In this document: positions 31,172 to 39,966 of the stretch, one piece after another
Layout of the letters: the number at the start of each line of letters is the position of its first letter
How positions within the stretch are numbered: position 1 is the stretch's first letter
From: Thermonema rossianum DSM 10300
Lineage (GTDB): Bacteria > Bacteroidota > Bacteroidia > Cytophagales > Thermonemataceae
Assembly (NCBI RefSeq): GCF_000426825.1
Contig: NZ_AUGC01000001.1
Coordinates: forward strand, 372,001 to 436,000
Length of the DNA stretch: 64,000 nucleotides
Direction: 5' to 3'
Translations under genes and position numbers: made by a program
The notes under the pieces: generated by a model
What the model saw: only the letters and a program-made list of their open reading frames with translations
Database searches by the model: none
Told to the model about the DNA's origin: nothing

Positions 31172-31206
31172 AAAGAAGGCTCTTTTTGTAGAAAGAGCCT
31201 TGCTTT
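31172..31206. terminator. Bidirectional terminator
   Basis: AAGGCTCTTT (31176-31185) pairs with AAAGAGCCTT (31192-31201), loop TTGTAG. Followed by GCTTTTG on the plus strand and CTTTTTTTT on the minus strand. Serves both convergent genes. Confidence 0.85.
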
Positions 31207-31228
31207 TGTGTGCAGGAAGAAACAGGGA

Positions 31229-31807
31229 TTAAGGTCTGCCTTCGCTGAATTTTTCCATTTCTTTTTCGAAGGTCTTCTTAAACTTCTCATAATCATAATC
31301 GATGCGCATGCGTTCTTCACGTGATAGCTTTTGCATACGCTCGTTGTAAGCTTCCAGCAGTTTTTCAGAAGCCAATTCTATGGCAATATAGGTTTTGTAT
31401 TTACCTTCTTTGGTTTTTACTTGCTTTTCGCAAATGGTGCGAATGCCATTCAGCTCCTGATTTACTACTTCGCGGTTTAAGCTCTCGTAGCGCTCTTCTA
31501 CTTCTTCCCGGTTATTGAATTCCCGCGAGTTCACATAGTTGTCGGTAACACCTTTTAAGACGGTAGAGATGCTGGCAGCCAATTCAGCGCGTGCGTTGCT
31601 CAGGGCTTTCTTCTTGGCTGTCATTTGGTCATAGCTTTCGCCAATGGCATTGGCACGGAAAACATCTTTGCTGGTCCAGTACTCGGGACCGGAGCAAGGT
31701 ACAATCACTTCCTGCTCGTCGGGTGGCAGGCTTGCCTTTTTCTTACATGCACTGAAAAGCAAAGTGCCACTCAACAGAAATACGCTTAAATAGATGATCT
31801 TTTTCAT
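31229..31807 (-). CDS. LPP20-like lipoprotein
   Basis: 192 residues with a lipoprotein signal (LLFSAC, Cys21). The body is mostly helical and charged; ANAIGESYDQMTAKKKALSN and ARAELAASIS recall the LPP20 family, in which a small domain has repeated alanine-spaced helix positions. It shares that organisation with the lipoprotein at 59054-60439 (NALQDLISEI). No enzymatic motif seen. Monocistronic, convergent with the Hsp20-like gene. Confidence 0.6.
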   Translation of the reverse strand: MKKIIYLSVFLLSGTLLFSACKKKASLPPDEQEVIVPCSGPEYWTSKDVFRANAIGESYDQMTAKKKALSNARAELAASISTVLKGVTDNYVNSREFNNREEVEERYESLNREVVNQELNGIRTICEKQVKTKEGKYKTYIAIELASEKLLEAYNERMQKLSREERMRIDYDYEKFKKTFEKEMEKFSEGRP

Positions 31808-31848
31808 AACTATATTCGTTTGATGTTCGACATTTTATGCTATATGCA

Positions 31849-31883
31849 TTTTTGATGCCAAACTGATGTATAAGCATCAAAAA
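31849..31883 (-). terminator. Weak A/T-rich hairpin after rdgB
   Basis: TTTTTGATGC (31849-31858) pairs with GCATCAAAAA (31874-31883) over 15 bases, immediately downstream of the rdgB stop. No T-run follows on the minus strand, so termination is uncertain. Confidence 0.35.
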
Positions 31884-31885
31884 AA

Positions 31886-32482
31886 TCACGAGACTTGACT
31901 GCGCAGCCACCGGCAAAAAGCCTGAAAAGCTCTGGCACGGTGGCTGATTTTATTTTTTTCGTCGAGTGGCATCTCTGCAAAAGTGCGCGTATCGCCTGCA
32001 GGGCAAAATACCGGGTCGTAGCCGAAACCTTGTGTGCCGCGAGGCATATGTGTGATGTGCCCTTCTACGATTCCTTCGAATAGGTGCTCTTGTCCGTCTG
32101 TATCGATGAAGGCAATGCAAGTGCGGAAACGGGCTTGCCGGTTTTCTATGCCCCGTAGCGCTTCGAGTAGCTTTTTCACATTGTCGCTATCACTTTTTTG
32201 GGGACCGGCATAGCGTGCCGAATACACGCCCGGTGCACCCTGCAATGCCTTTACCTCCAGGCCGGTATCATCGGCAAAAACAGGCATATGGTAATGTGTC
32301 CATATATGGCGCGCCTTAAGCATGGCGTTGCCTTCAAGGGTTTCGGCTGTTTCGGCAATGTCTTCGGTGCAACCTATGTCGTCTAAGCTGACCAACAAAA
32401 AAGGAAGCCCCGCTTCCTGAAAGAGCTGCCGGACTTCCTTTAGTTTGTTTGCATTATGGGTAGCAAAGCAAATCTTTTCCAT
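31886..32482 (-). CDS. rdgB: XTP/dITP pyrophosphatase (RdgB/HAM1)
   Basis: 198 residues. Hydrolyses non-canonical purine triphosphates such as dITP and XTP, keeping them out of DNA. The N-terminal ICFATHNANKLKEVRQLF, the FADDTGLEVKALQGAPGVYS block with the catalytic acid, and the C-terminal ISHRARAF are family hallmarks. Its ATG overlaps the stop of the upstream FKBP gene by one base (TAATG), so the two are coupled. Confidence 0.96.
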   Translation of the reverse strand: MEKICFATHNANKLKEVRQLFQEAGLPFLLVSLDDIGCTEDIAETAETLEGNAMLKARHIWTHYHMPVFADDTGLEVKALQGAPGVYSARYAGPQKSDSDNVKKLLEALRGIENRQARFRTCIAFIDTDGQEHLFEGIVEGHITHMPRGTQGFGYDPVFCPAGDTRTFAEMPLDEKNKISHRARAFQAFCRWLRSQVS

Positions 32483-33435
32483 TATTCACCGGGTAATATG
32501 CGTTCTTTTACTTCTATTTCAAAAACCAGCGGTTCATAGGGGGGGATACTGCCACTACCATTTTTGCCATAACCTACGCCGGAAGGTACAAACAGCACCC
32601 CCCGTTCGCCTACATACATTTGCGAAACACCTATCTGCCAGCCCTCTATCACAGTACTCAGGTTGACAGGGTCACTCTCGTCTGTTTGGGTCGTATCGCG
32701 CGGGAACAAGAAAAACTTGAAGTCACTGCCACTGTCGTAGGTTTTATCTTCTACAGAGCGCAGAATGTAATTCACCACTACATTGACGGAGTCGCCTACT
32801 TGTTCAGCCCCATCGGGGGGAGCTATCAAACGCACATATTTCACGCCTTCGTCCAGTTCCACTACATTGGAATAGCCCTTCCGGGCAATATAGTCGTCGA
32901 TGAGCTGCGCGTCGGTTTTTACTGCTTTCAAAGCCAGGTCAACCCGTATGGGCGAATAAGGGGGCATGAAGGGAGTGCCCCTTTCGCCATAGCCACGCAA
33001 ATAGTTGACCAAAAATATACCGTTTTGCCCGGGTTTCATCAAATCAACCATTTGACTGATGCCGATGGGCAGGGTCAGTGTGTTGTAGGCATAGGTGGTA
33101 CCATAAGGGAAGCGCAAGGTGTCGTTGCCGGCACGCTTATAGCGGTCATCAATTAAGGTTTCGTAGGGTAAAAGATAGGTTTCATATTGAATGAACACAT
33201 GATGAAAGAGTGAGTCGTTGGCAGCTTGAGTACTTGTGGGCGTGCCTTCTACATAATAATAGACACCATCTTCCGTCTTTTGCATTTGCAGCCCCTTGTC
33301 TGCAATATACTGCTGAATGATGCTTTCGTTTTCTTTGGTTTTTTTGTCGAGAAACTCCGCTTGCTCGTTGGTATTTTTGCATGCGCCCAGAGCAAAGAGC
33401 GCCAGCAGGCCGGCTGCCGTGCAGAATCGCTTCAT
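32482..33435 (-). CDS. FKBP-type peptidyl-prolyl isomerase lipoprotein, two domains
   Basis: 317 residues with a lipoprotein signal (LFALGAC, Cys19). The C-terminal FKBP domain is clear: VIEGWQIGVSQMYVGERGVL, VGYGKNGSGSIPPYEPLVFE. The N-terminal half repeats the same pattern in degenerate form (IGISQMVDLMKPGQNGIFLV, then GYGERGTPFMPPYSP). It therefore seems to hold two FKBP units, probably a chaperone/prolyl isomerase for exported proteins. Follows a second FKBP lipoprotein gene after three bases and overlaps rdgB by one base. Confidence 0.88.
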   Translation of the reverse strand: MKRFCTAAGLLALFALGACKNTNEQAEFLDKKTKENESIIQQYIADKGLQMQKTEDGVYYYVEGTPTSTQAANDSLFHHVFIQYETYLLPYETLIDDRYKRAGNDTLRFPYGTTYAYNTLTLPIGISQMVDLMKPGQNGIFLVNYLRGYGERGTPFMPPYSPIRVDLALKAVKTDAQLIDDYIARKGYSNVVELDEGVKYVRLIAPPDGAEQVGDSVNVVVNYILRSVEDKTYDSGSDFKFFLFPRDTTQTDESDPVNLSTVIEGWQIGVSQMYVGERGVLFVPSGVGYGKNGSGSIPPYEPLVFEIEVKERILPGE

Positions 33436-33438
33436 AGT

Positions 33439-34359
33439 TTATTCTTTTTCTATTTTTTTCTCTTTGCGTATGTCCACTATTTCTATATCAAAAATAAGAA
33501 TGGAGTTAGGCGGAATGGCTTCGCCCATGCGTCTTGCGCCGTAGCCTAAATAAGAAGGAACAATCAGTTTGCCTTTTTCACCTTTGCGGAAGAGGGCAAT
33601 GCCTTCGTCCCATCCTTTGATGACTTCACCTTTGCCCAGGACGAACTCGAACGGCTGTGCATCTTTGTTTGACTCGATAAGTGTGTCGGGTTTGGCAAGC
33701 AGCTGTAAAGAGTAATACACGCTCACTACATCGCCGGCTTGGGCAAGTGGTCCGTCGGTGGTTACTTCTTTGATGTAATACAAGCCGTTTTCAGTGGAGT
33801 CGGCTTTTAGCCCGTTCTTCTTTAAATATTCACGTATTTGAGCGCGCTCGCTTTGCTCTACTTGGGCACGTTGCTGCTGTTGCATCTGTTCAAATTGCTT
33901 TTTGAAGTAGTCCGGCGTTTTTACGTCCAGAATGGTAACGGTGTATTCAATATCGCTGCCGGGTTTGAGGTATTCAGGAAATTCGGGCATGCTGATTTGC
34001 TTGACGACCGAGTCGGCGGGTACCCAAATACGGGCACTGTCGCCTTTGTGCAGCAGCAAAAACGGCTCCATGAAAGAGCCTTTCGGCGGGTTCTTAATAG
34101 GGCGATAAAGGATAGGCGTGTTGAAAGGATAGGTGGTTTGCAAGATGGTATCATTACCGCTGGGTGTGGTGCCTTTTACCTGAAGATGAAAAGATACCAA
34201 GCTGCCATCCGTGATGGCAGTGGAGTCGGGATGTTGTGACAGGATTTCATAACGTACGCCCGAGGGGAGTTTTGCTACCGTGGAGGTAAATTGGTCGCAG
34301 CTGATGGGCAGAGCCGGAAAAAGGGCTGCACTCAACAAGGCATATAGGTGCTTCAGCAT
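33439..34359 (-). CDS. FKBP-type peptidyl-prolyl isomerase lipoprotein (GldI-like)
   Basis: 306 residues from the ATG at 34359 (MLKHLYALLSAALF), which gives a lipobox LPISC; an earlier start at 34380 would overlap nrnA. The C-terminal FKBP domain is canonical (VIKGWDEGIALFRKGEKGKL, LGYGARRMGEAIPPNSILIF). The N-terminal half looks like a second, degenerate FKBP fold, with a coiled QQQQRAQVEQSERAQIRE linker between. In Flavobacterium the gliding protein GldI is an FKBP lipoprotein near an nrnA-like gene; this gene has the same context, so GldI-like is a reasonable but unproven label. Confidence 0.85.
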   Translation of the reverse strand: MLKHLYALLSAALFPALPISCDQFTSTVAKLPSGVRYEILSQHPDSTAITDGSLVSFHLQVKGTTPSGNDTILQTTYPFNTPILYRPIKNPPKGSFMEPFLLLHKGDSARIWVPADSVVKQISMPEFPEYLKPGSDIEYTVTILDVKTPDYFKKQFEQMQQQQRAQVEQSERAQIREYLKKNGLKADSTENGLYYIKEVTTDGPLAQAGDVVSVYYSLQLLAKPDTLIESNKDAQPFEFVLGKGEVIKGWDEGIALFRKGEKGKLIVPSYLGYGARRMGEAIPPNSILIFDIEIVDIRKEKKIEKE

Positions 34360-34366
34360 AAATTTT

Positions 34367-35410
34367 TTACCTTTTGACATTTAACAGTTGCTCTTTGTAT
34401 TGAGGTAACAAACTTAAAAATAATTTTTCGGTTTCTTCAAGAGACACATGAGAAGCACCACCGGCGGCATTTTTATGCCCGCCGCCATTGAAGTGGGCTT
34501 GTGCAAACTCGTTTACGGGGAAGCTGCCAATCGAACGGAAAGATATTTTTATTTTCCCTTCCTTTTCCATGAAGATGGCAGCAAATACAATGTCCCGAAT
34601 AGAAAGAGCGTAGTTTACGAAGCCTTCGGTGTCGCCTTTCTCGGTGCAAAAGCGTTCCTGTTCATCGGCACTTAGGGTAAAGTAAGCGGTGCGGTATTCA
34701 GGTAGAACCCGCAATTTTTCCGATAGAAGATAGCCGAGCAGGCGCAGGCGGTTTTCAGAGTTGTTGTCGTAGATGCGATAGTGTATGGTGGAGGTGGGTA
34801 CGCCAATATCTATCATATGCCCGGCAATTTCATGCACTTCCCGGCTGGTGGAAGGGTATTTGAAAGAGCCTGTGTCGGTTACTATACCCGCATAAATGGC
34901 TTCGCCAATGTGAGGGTCAAGCAGTTCGAGGTCGCCCATGGCAGCTATTAAACGATACACCATTTGTGCGGTAGCAGCGGCTGCCGGGTCCCAAAAATGG
35001 AAGGTGGCCTGTATGGTCGGGGCTATGTGGTGGTCGAGGAGCAAACTGGGTTTGTCGAGTCCGCTAAACAAAGGTTCGAGTGCTTCCATACGGGAGGGTA
35101 CCGAAAAATCGAGATAAGCGACCAAATCACACGCATCAATGGCTTGCTTTATATCTTCGGTTTCGGCTTCTTCAAAAACAATGACTTCGCCGTCCTGAGG
35201 CAGCCATTCCAAGAAGCCGGGATAAGCGCTGGGGCTAATAACGAGCGTTTGATGTCCTTTCTTCTTCAGATACCGGGCCAATCCCAAAGCAGAGCCTAAG
35301 GCGTCGGCATCGGGGTTGTGATGCATGGTAATGGCTACTTTTCTGGGCACTGAAAGGAAGTCCTCCAATGCTTTGACCATGTCTGTTTGTATCGACGGAC
35401 CTTCTAACAT
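34367..35410 (-). CDS. nrnA: DHH-family phosphoesterase, NrnA-like
   Basis: 347 residues, DHH-DHHA1 architecture. Motifs seen: TMHHNPDADALGSALGLARY, the DHH motif in LLLDHHIAP, YAGIVTDTGSFKYPS, and the DHHA1 glycine motif GGGHKNAAGG. NrnA proteins degrade nano-RNA and dephosphorylate pAp. First gene of the nrnA-FKBP-FKBP-rdgB run, only 7 bases before the next start. Confidence 0.92.
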   Translation of the reverse strand: MLEGPSIQTDMVKALEDFLSVPRKVAITMHHNPDADALGSALGLARYLKKKGHQTLVISPSAYPGFLEWLPQDGEVIVFEEAETEDIKQAIDACDLVAYLDFSVPSRMEALEPLFSGLDKPSLLLDHHIAPTIQATFHFWDPAAAATAQMVYRLIAAMGDLELLDPHIGEAIYAGIVTDTGSFKYPSTSREVHEIAGHMIDIGVPTSTIHYRIYDNNSENRLRLLGYLLSEKLRVLPEYRTAYFTLSADEQERFCTEKGDTEGFVNYALSIRDIVFAAIFMEKEGKIKISFRSIGSFPVNEFAQAHFNGGGHKNAAGGASHVSLEETEKLFLSLLPQYKEQLLNVKR

Positions 35411-35493
35411 AACTGTTTTATTGTGTTCGAATTAGCAAATATCGGAAAAAAAGTAGAAAGCTGTGCGGTCTGTTTGTGTTTGCCGGGGGGGCT

Positions 35494-36552
35494 TCAATAG
35501 TTCTGCAGCCGGTCGTAAAGCAGTTGTGGAGCAGGTGCGGGTGAAAGGTGTTCAATAATATTCCCTTCGGGCGTGAGTACCAACACAAAGGGGCGCTCTT
35601 CGCTCAGAAAACGCAGCTTGTGGCGGTCGGGCAGTTGTCGAAACAGAAAATAACCGGCTATGGCATACCGGAGCGTCCAGCTTCGCAAAGGGGCATATTG
35701 CAAGTATTGAGTAAAGACAGATTCGCAGGCTTCGCAGTTCTTTTCGCCTATCACTGCCCACACCAGGGCACGCCGGTTATTTTTGGCTTTCCTAAGCGCC
35801 GCCTTATAACTCTGTTCATAAACAAACGAAGCCGCCGCACCAATATTGGCAGCTGTTTGTAAGAGACTGTCGGTGAGCAGGGGAGCGGGCAGGTAGCCCG
35901 TAATTTCGGCTTGTGTACGCTCTTTGTCGTTGAGCACAAAGACCGCAGGCAAAGAGCGGTAGTTCAGAAGGTTGCGAAAGTAGCGATTAGCATCGCGTGT
36001 GATATCTATCAGGTAGGCATCGAAATAGGGCGTTAAGCGTTGATACAGGCTGTCTTGCAGCCATGTCTCTACAAATAACTGATGGCAGGCATAGCATTCC
36101 GGGTGTGTCATCCATGCCAGAATAAGTTTGCCGCTTCGTTTGGCGCTCTTGAGCGCTTCTTGCCATTCGCCGCTCATGGCGGCGGCTGCCGAATCATAGC
36201 GGGCTGCCATTTGTGTTCTTAAAAAATGCGTATGGCGCTTCTGCGCCCATTCATATGCCCGGAAGCCGCTTTGGGTCCATAGCAACGAATCGTTGGGGGC
36301 ATACAGCGATAAAGCCGGCAGGTGGGTGAGGGCAACGTCTTTTTGCTCTGTGTAAAGGCGCCGTTCATAATGCAGGCTGTCTTGTGTGGGGACCCACAAA
36401 GCAAGCACGCTATCCAGCCGGGCACAAGGGCGGCATCCTTCGCGGTACCAATGCACCAAATAATATTTTTTTGATAGCTTTACTTCTTGCGACCAAGCGG
36501 CAAAGCTTTGAAGCAAAAGACAGCAGATAAGCGCAAATCCCGGACGATACAT
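35494..36552 (-). CDS. Exported protein with three thioredoxin-like domains
   Basis: 352 residues with signal peptide (ALICCLLLQSFAAWSQ). Three successive thioredoxin-like units each show a CxxC and a later cis-proline: GCRPC (Cys40/43) with HLPALSLY, PECYAC (Cys153/156) with SLPAVFVL, and KNCEAC (Cys273/276) with ERPFVLVL. Likely a periplasmic disulphide oxidoreductase with three active sites. The ATG at 36552 overlaps the recO ATG on the other strand; an in-frame TTG at 36561 is the only upstream alternative. Confidence 0.75.
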   Translation of the reverse strand: MYRPGFALICCLLLQSFAAWSQEVKLSKKYYLVHWYREGCRPCARLDSVLALWVPTQDSLHYERRLYTEQKDVALTHLPALSLYAPNDSLLWTQSGFRAYEWAQKRHTHFLRTQMAARYDSAAAAMSGEWQEALKSAKRSGKLILAWMTHPECYACHQLFVETWLQDSLYQRLTPYFDAYLIDITRDANRYFRNLLNYRSLPAVFVLNDKERTQAEITGYLPAPLLTDSLLQTAANIGAAASFVYEQSYKAALRKAKNNRRALVWAVIGEKNCEACESVFTQYLQYAPLRSWTLRYAIAGYFLFRQLPDRHKLRFLSEERPFVLVLTPEGNIIEHLSPAPAPQLLYDRLQNY

Positions 36553-37234
36553 GTTAAGCAAAACTCAGGCGATTATTCTTCATACACTGAAATATAGAGA
36601 ATCTTCTTTGATTGTACATACTTACAGCCGGGAGCAGGGCAGGTTGTCCTTAGTGGTGAATGGTGTGCGTAAAGCCAAACCGTCGTTTCCTATGGGTTGG
36701 TTTCAGCACATGAGTGTGTTGGATATGGTGGTGTATCTGCCCAAGCAAAGCGGCGGCTTAGGACGGCTAAAAGAAGCCACGCCTTTATGGCTTCCCATGG
36801 TGCGCCTCTCTCATCCGCTAAAAGTGTCGATACTGTATTTTCTGGCAGAGCTGCTTTATAAAACGCGCAAAGAAGAGACGGCTGACCCGGCCATGTTTGA
36901 TTTCGTGCATCATGCATTGCTGGTATTGGAAGAAACACCACAGCTGCGTACCTATGCCCTTTGGTTTTTACTACACTATTTGGCACAAATGGGCTTAATG
37001 CCGGCTCATGAGACGCAGCTGCTGCAAGAACTCAATGCACACACACCTTATCATTTCGATGCTTCGCTTGCCCCTGCGCTTGCTTGCCTGAATGCACCAA
37101 TGCCACCACAGCAGGTGCCGTTGCCGCCTGCCCTGCGCAGCGACCTGCTGGAGGCTTTGCCTCGCTTGATTAGCGAGCACACCACACACTTTGAAGAAAT
37201 ACGCAGTCTTTCTATTCTGCGCGATATTATGTAA
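36551..37234 (+). CDS. recO: DNA repair protein RecO
   Basis: 227 residues. Helps load RecA in the RecFOR pathway. N-terminal OB-fold: LSKTQAIILHTLKYRESSLI, SREQGRLSLVVNGVRKAK; then a helical domain. The family's zinc cysteines are not obvious, as often in Bacteroidota. The N-terminus fits the family at MLSKTQ, so the overlap with the divergent gene's start codon seems real. ChaN-like gene follows after 20 bases. Confidence 0.9.
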   Translation: MLSKTQAIILHTLKYRESSLIVHTYSREQGRLSLVVNGVRKAKPSFPMGWFQHMSVLDMVVYLPKQSGGLGRLKEATPLWLPMVRLSHPLKVSILYFLAELLYKTRKEETADPAMFDFVHHALLVLEETPQLRTYALWFLLHYLAQMGLMPAHETQLLQELNAHTPYHFDASLAPALACLNAPMPPQQVPLPPALRSDLLEALPRLISEHTTHFEEIRSLSILRDIM

Positions 37235-37254
37235 GTTGTAAAACAAAGAGTACC

Positions 37255-38142
37255 ATGAGAACAATTGCACTTGCTGTTTATTTCACTTTGTTATCGGTAG
37301 TCATGCAGGCATATGCACAAGACAAAGACAAACCGGCATACGTCATCTTTGATGCCAAAGGCAAGCAAATAGCCTATGGCACCATGCTGAAACGCCTTGA
37401 AGCAGCCGACGTGGTATTGTTCGGCGAACAGCACAACAATAGCCTTGCCCATTGGCTGGAGTGGGAGCTGCTGCGCGATTTGACCACCGCCATGCCCGGG
37501 ACCTATGCCTTGGGGCTGGAAATGTTCGAAGCCGACGACCAACTGATATTGGATGAATACCTGCGTGGACAAATCAAAGAATCCTACTTCCTAAAAGAAG
37601 CCAAGGTGTGGGACAACTACCGCACCGACTATCGCCCCTTGATAGAGTGGGCAAAGCAGCACAGCATACCGGTTTGGGCAACCAATGTGCCCCGCCGCTA
37701 TGCCCACATGGTGGCACACCACGGGCCGGCCATACTCGACAGCCTGCCGGCGCAAGCCAAAGCATGGATGGCCCCTTTGCCCATCACCATAGACCAAGAG
37801 CTGCGCAGCTACAGCCAAATGCGCGAGATGATGGGCGGAAACCACGGACAAGGCATGCAAGCCACTAACTTCGTAGCGGCACAAGCTTTGAAAGATGCCA
37901 CCATGGCTCATTTTATTGTGCAGGCACTTGAACAAAAAAGTAAGCTCATTCATTATCATGGCAGCTTCCATTCCGACTACCACGAAGGCATTGTGTGGTA
38001 TCTGCGGCGCTTGCGCCCCGGCTTGCGCTTGCTGACCATCAGCTGCGTGGAGCAAGAGCAGTTGAAAAAGTTGGAGGAAGTACATCAGGAAAAAGCCGAT
38101 TTTATAATTGTCTTCCCTGCCGGCATGCACAAGAGCTATTGA
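37255..38142 (+). CDS. ChaN-family haem-binding-like protein
   Basis: 295 residues: signal peptide ending MQAYAQ, then a ChaN/Tiki-superfamily domain (PF04187 type). Family landmarks are VVLFGEQHNN, GLEMFEADDQLILDEYLRG and LIHYHGSFHSDYHEG. ChaN of Campylobacter binds haem and is iron regulated, but the Tiki superfamily also includes proteases, so the activity here is open. Immediately downstream of recO, possibly co-transcribed. Confidence 0.87.
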   Translation: MRTIALAVYFTLLSVVMQAYAQDKDKPAYVIFDAKGKQIAYGTMLKRLEAADVVLFGEQHNNSLAHWLEWELLRDLTTAMPGTYALGLEMFEADDQLILDEYLRGQIKESYFLKEAKVWDNYRTDYRPLIEWAKQHSIPVWATNVPRRYAHMVAHHGPAILDSLPAQAKAWMAPLPITIDQELRSYSQMREMMGGNHGQGMQATNFVAAQALKDATMAHFIVQALEQKSKLIHYHGSFHSDYHEGIVWYLRRLRPGLRLLTISCVEQEQLKKLEEVHQEKADFIIVFPAGMHKSY

Positions 38143-38174
38143 ATACGGGCTTGCGCTATTTCGAATGCTCTTTG

Positions 38175-38204
38175 TTGAATTGAATGTGTTTTTATGTAAT
38201 TTTG
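38175..38204 (+). promoter_or_regulatory. Promoter of the acyl-CoA carboxylase gene
   Basis: TTG (38175-38177), 19-base spacer, TAATTTTG (38197-38204), 40 bases before the ATG. Confidence 0.65.
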
Positions 38205-38243
38205 AAAAGAAAAAGTTGTATTAAAACAATTTATACCTAAGCC

Positions 38244-39890
38244 ATGAAAAACACAGCAACAACCGACTTGGAGCAGAAGCGCAATGCCGACGAAATGAAA
38301 CAAAAACTGTTTCAACTCAAAAGCCGCCTGGAGAAAGTATATTTGGGAGGAGGAGAGAAGCGTATTGAAAAACAGCATAAGCAAGGCAAACTGACAGCCC
38401 GCGAACGTATCGATTATTTGTTGGATAAAGACAAGCCACGGCTCGAAATTGGGGCGCTGGCTGCCTATGGCATGTATGAGGAAGAGGGCGGATGCCCTTC
38501 GGCCGGTGTGGTGGTGGTGATGGGCTACGTGAGTGGGCGCCAATGCATAGTGGTTGCCAACGATGCTACCGTGAAAGCAGGCGCATGGTTCCCCATGACC
38601 GCCAAAAAGAACTTGCGGGCGCAAGAAATAGCTATGGAAAACCGCATCCCTATCATTTATTTAGTCGATAGTGCCGGCGTATATCTGCCCATGCAAGCCG
38701 AAGTATTCCCCGACAAAGAGCATTTCGGGCGCATTTTCAGAAACAATGCGGTCATGTCGGCAGAAGGCATCCCGCAAATTGCTGCCATCATGGGTAGCTG
38801 TGTGGCAGGTGGCGCCTACTTGCCCATCATGTCCGATGAGGCACTCATCGTAAAAGGTACCGGTTCGGTATTCCTGGCAGGTCCTTATTTGGTGAAGGCG
38901 TCCATAGGTGAAGACGTAGATGCCGAAACTTTGGGCGGGGCAAGCACCCACTGCGAAATATCGGGCGTTACGGACAATATGTACGATTCGGATGAGGAGT
39001 GCCTGGATGCCATCAAAAAAATTATGGATAAGATGGGGCACTTCCCCAAAGCCGGCTTTGACCGTGCGGAGCCGGCGCTCCCAAAAGAAAACCCGGAAGA
39101 AATTTACAGCCTGTTGCCGGCCGACCGCGTGAAGCCTTACGACATGCGCGAAATCATCAAACGTTTGGTCGATAACTCTGAGTTTGAGGAATACAAGCCC
39201 CTGTACGGCAAAACCATCATTTGTGCCCGTGCGCGCATCGATGGCTGGGCTGTGGGCATTGTGGCCAATCAACGGTCCATTGTGAAATCGAAAAAAGGCG
39301 AAATGCAGATGGGTGGTGTCATTTATTCCGACTCTGCCGACAAAGCAGCCCGCTTTATCATGCTTTGCAACCAACAACAGATACCCTTGGTCTTTTTGCA
39401 AGATGTAACCGGCTTCATGGTAGGGAGCCGGTCCGAACATGGCGGCATCATTAAAGACGGTGCCAAAATGGTGAATGCCGTGGCGAACTCTGTGGTACCC
39501 AAATTTACCATCATTGTGGGCAACTCGTACGGTGCCGGCAACTACGCCATGTGTGGCAAAGCCTATGACCCCCGTTTGATTTATGCCTGGCCCACGGCAC
39601 AAATCGCTGTGATGAGCGGGGCATCGGCTGCCAAAACACTCTTGCAAATCAAGGTGGCATCACTCAAAGCCAAAGGAAAAGAAATCAGCCCGGAGGAAGA
39701 AAAGCAACTATTGGAAGAAATCACCACCATGTACAACGAGCAGCTGTCGCCTTACTATGCGGCTGCCCGCTTGTGGGTCGACGGCATCATAGACCCACTC
39801 GAAACACGCAAAGTAATATCGATGGGCATAGAAGCAGCAAATCATGCGCCCATCACCAAGCGCTTCAATGTGGGCGTAATACAAACTTAA
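38244..39890 (+). CDS. Acyl-CoA carboxylase, carboxyltransferase (beta) subunit
   Basis: 548 residues with two crotonase-fold carboxyltransferase halves. It transfers CO2 from biotin to an acyl-CoA. Motifs: KLTARERIDYLLD, the oxyanion segment MGSCVAGGAYLPIMSDEALI, and the second half VGNSYGAGNYAMCGKAYDPR. The stretch DSAGVYLPMQAEVFPDKEHF resembles methylcrotonyl-CoA carboxylase beta more than propionyl-CoA carboxylase, pointing to leucine degradation; this is inference. No biotin-carboxylase (alpha) gene is adjacent. Confidence 0.92.
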   Translation: MKNTATTDLEQKRNADEMKQKLFQLKSRLEKVYLGGGEKRIEKQHKQGKLTARERIDYLLDKDKPRLEIGALAAYGMYEEEGGCPSAGVVVVMGYVSGRQCIVVANDATVKAGAWFPMTAKKNLRAQEIAMENRIPIIYLVDSAGVYLPMQAEVFPDKEHFGRIFRNNAVMSAEGIPQIAAIMGSCVAGGAYLPIMSDEALIVKGTGSVFLAGPYLVKASIGEDVDAETLGGASTHCEISGVTDNMYDSDEECLDAIKKIMDKMGHFPKAGFDRAEPALPKENPEEIYSLLPADRVKPYDMREIIKRLVDNSEFEEYKPLYGKTIICARARIDGWAVGIVANQRSIVKSKKGEMQMGGVIYSDSADKAARFIMLCNQQQIPLVFLQDVTGFMVGSRSEHGGIIKDGAKMVNAVANSVVPKFTIIVGNSYGAGNYAMCGKAYDPRLIYAWPTAQIAVMSGASAAKTLLQIKVASLKAKGKEISPEEEKQLLEEITTMYNEQLSPYYAAARLWVDGIIDPLETRKVISMGIEAANHAPITKRFNVGVIQT

Positions 39891-39917
39891 AGCCCCAAGT
39901 GGCTGTTTCTCATATGG

Positions 39918-39950
39918 AAGACCTGCCCGATACACTCCGGCAGGTCTTTT
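39918..39950 (+). terminator. Terminator of the carboxylase gene
   Basis: AAGACCTGCC (39918-39927) pairs perfectly with GGCAGGTCTT (39939-39948), loop of 11, followed by TT then G. Confidence 0.75.
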
Positions 39951-39966
39951 GACCACCTGTCAATGC

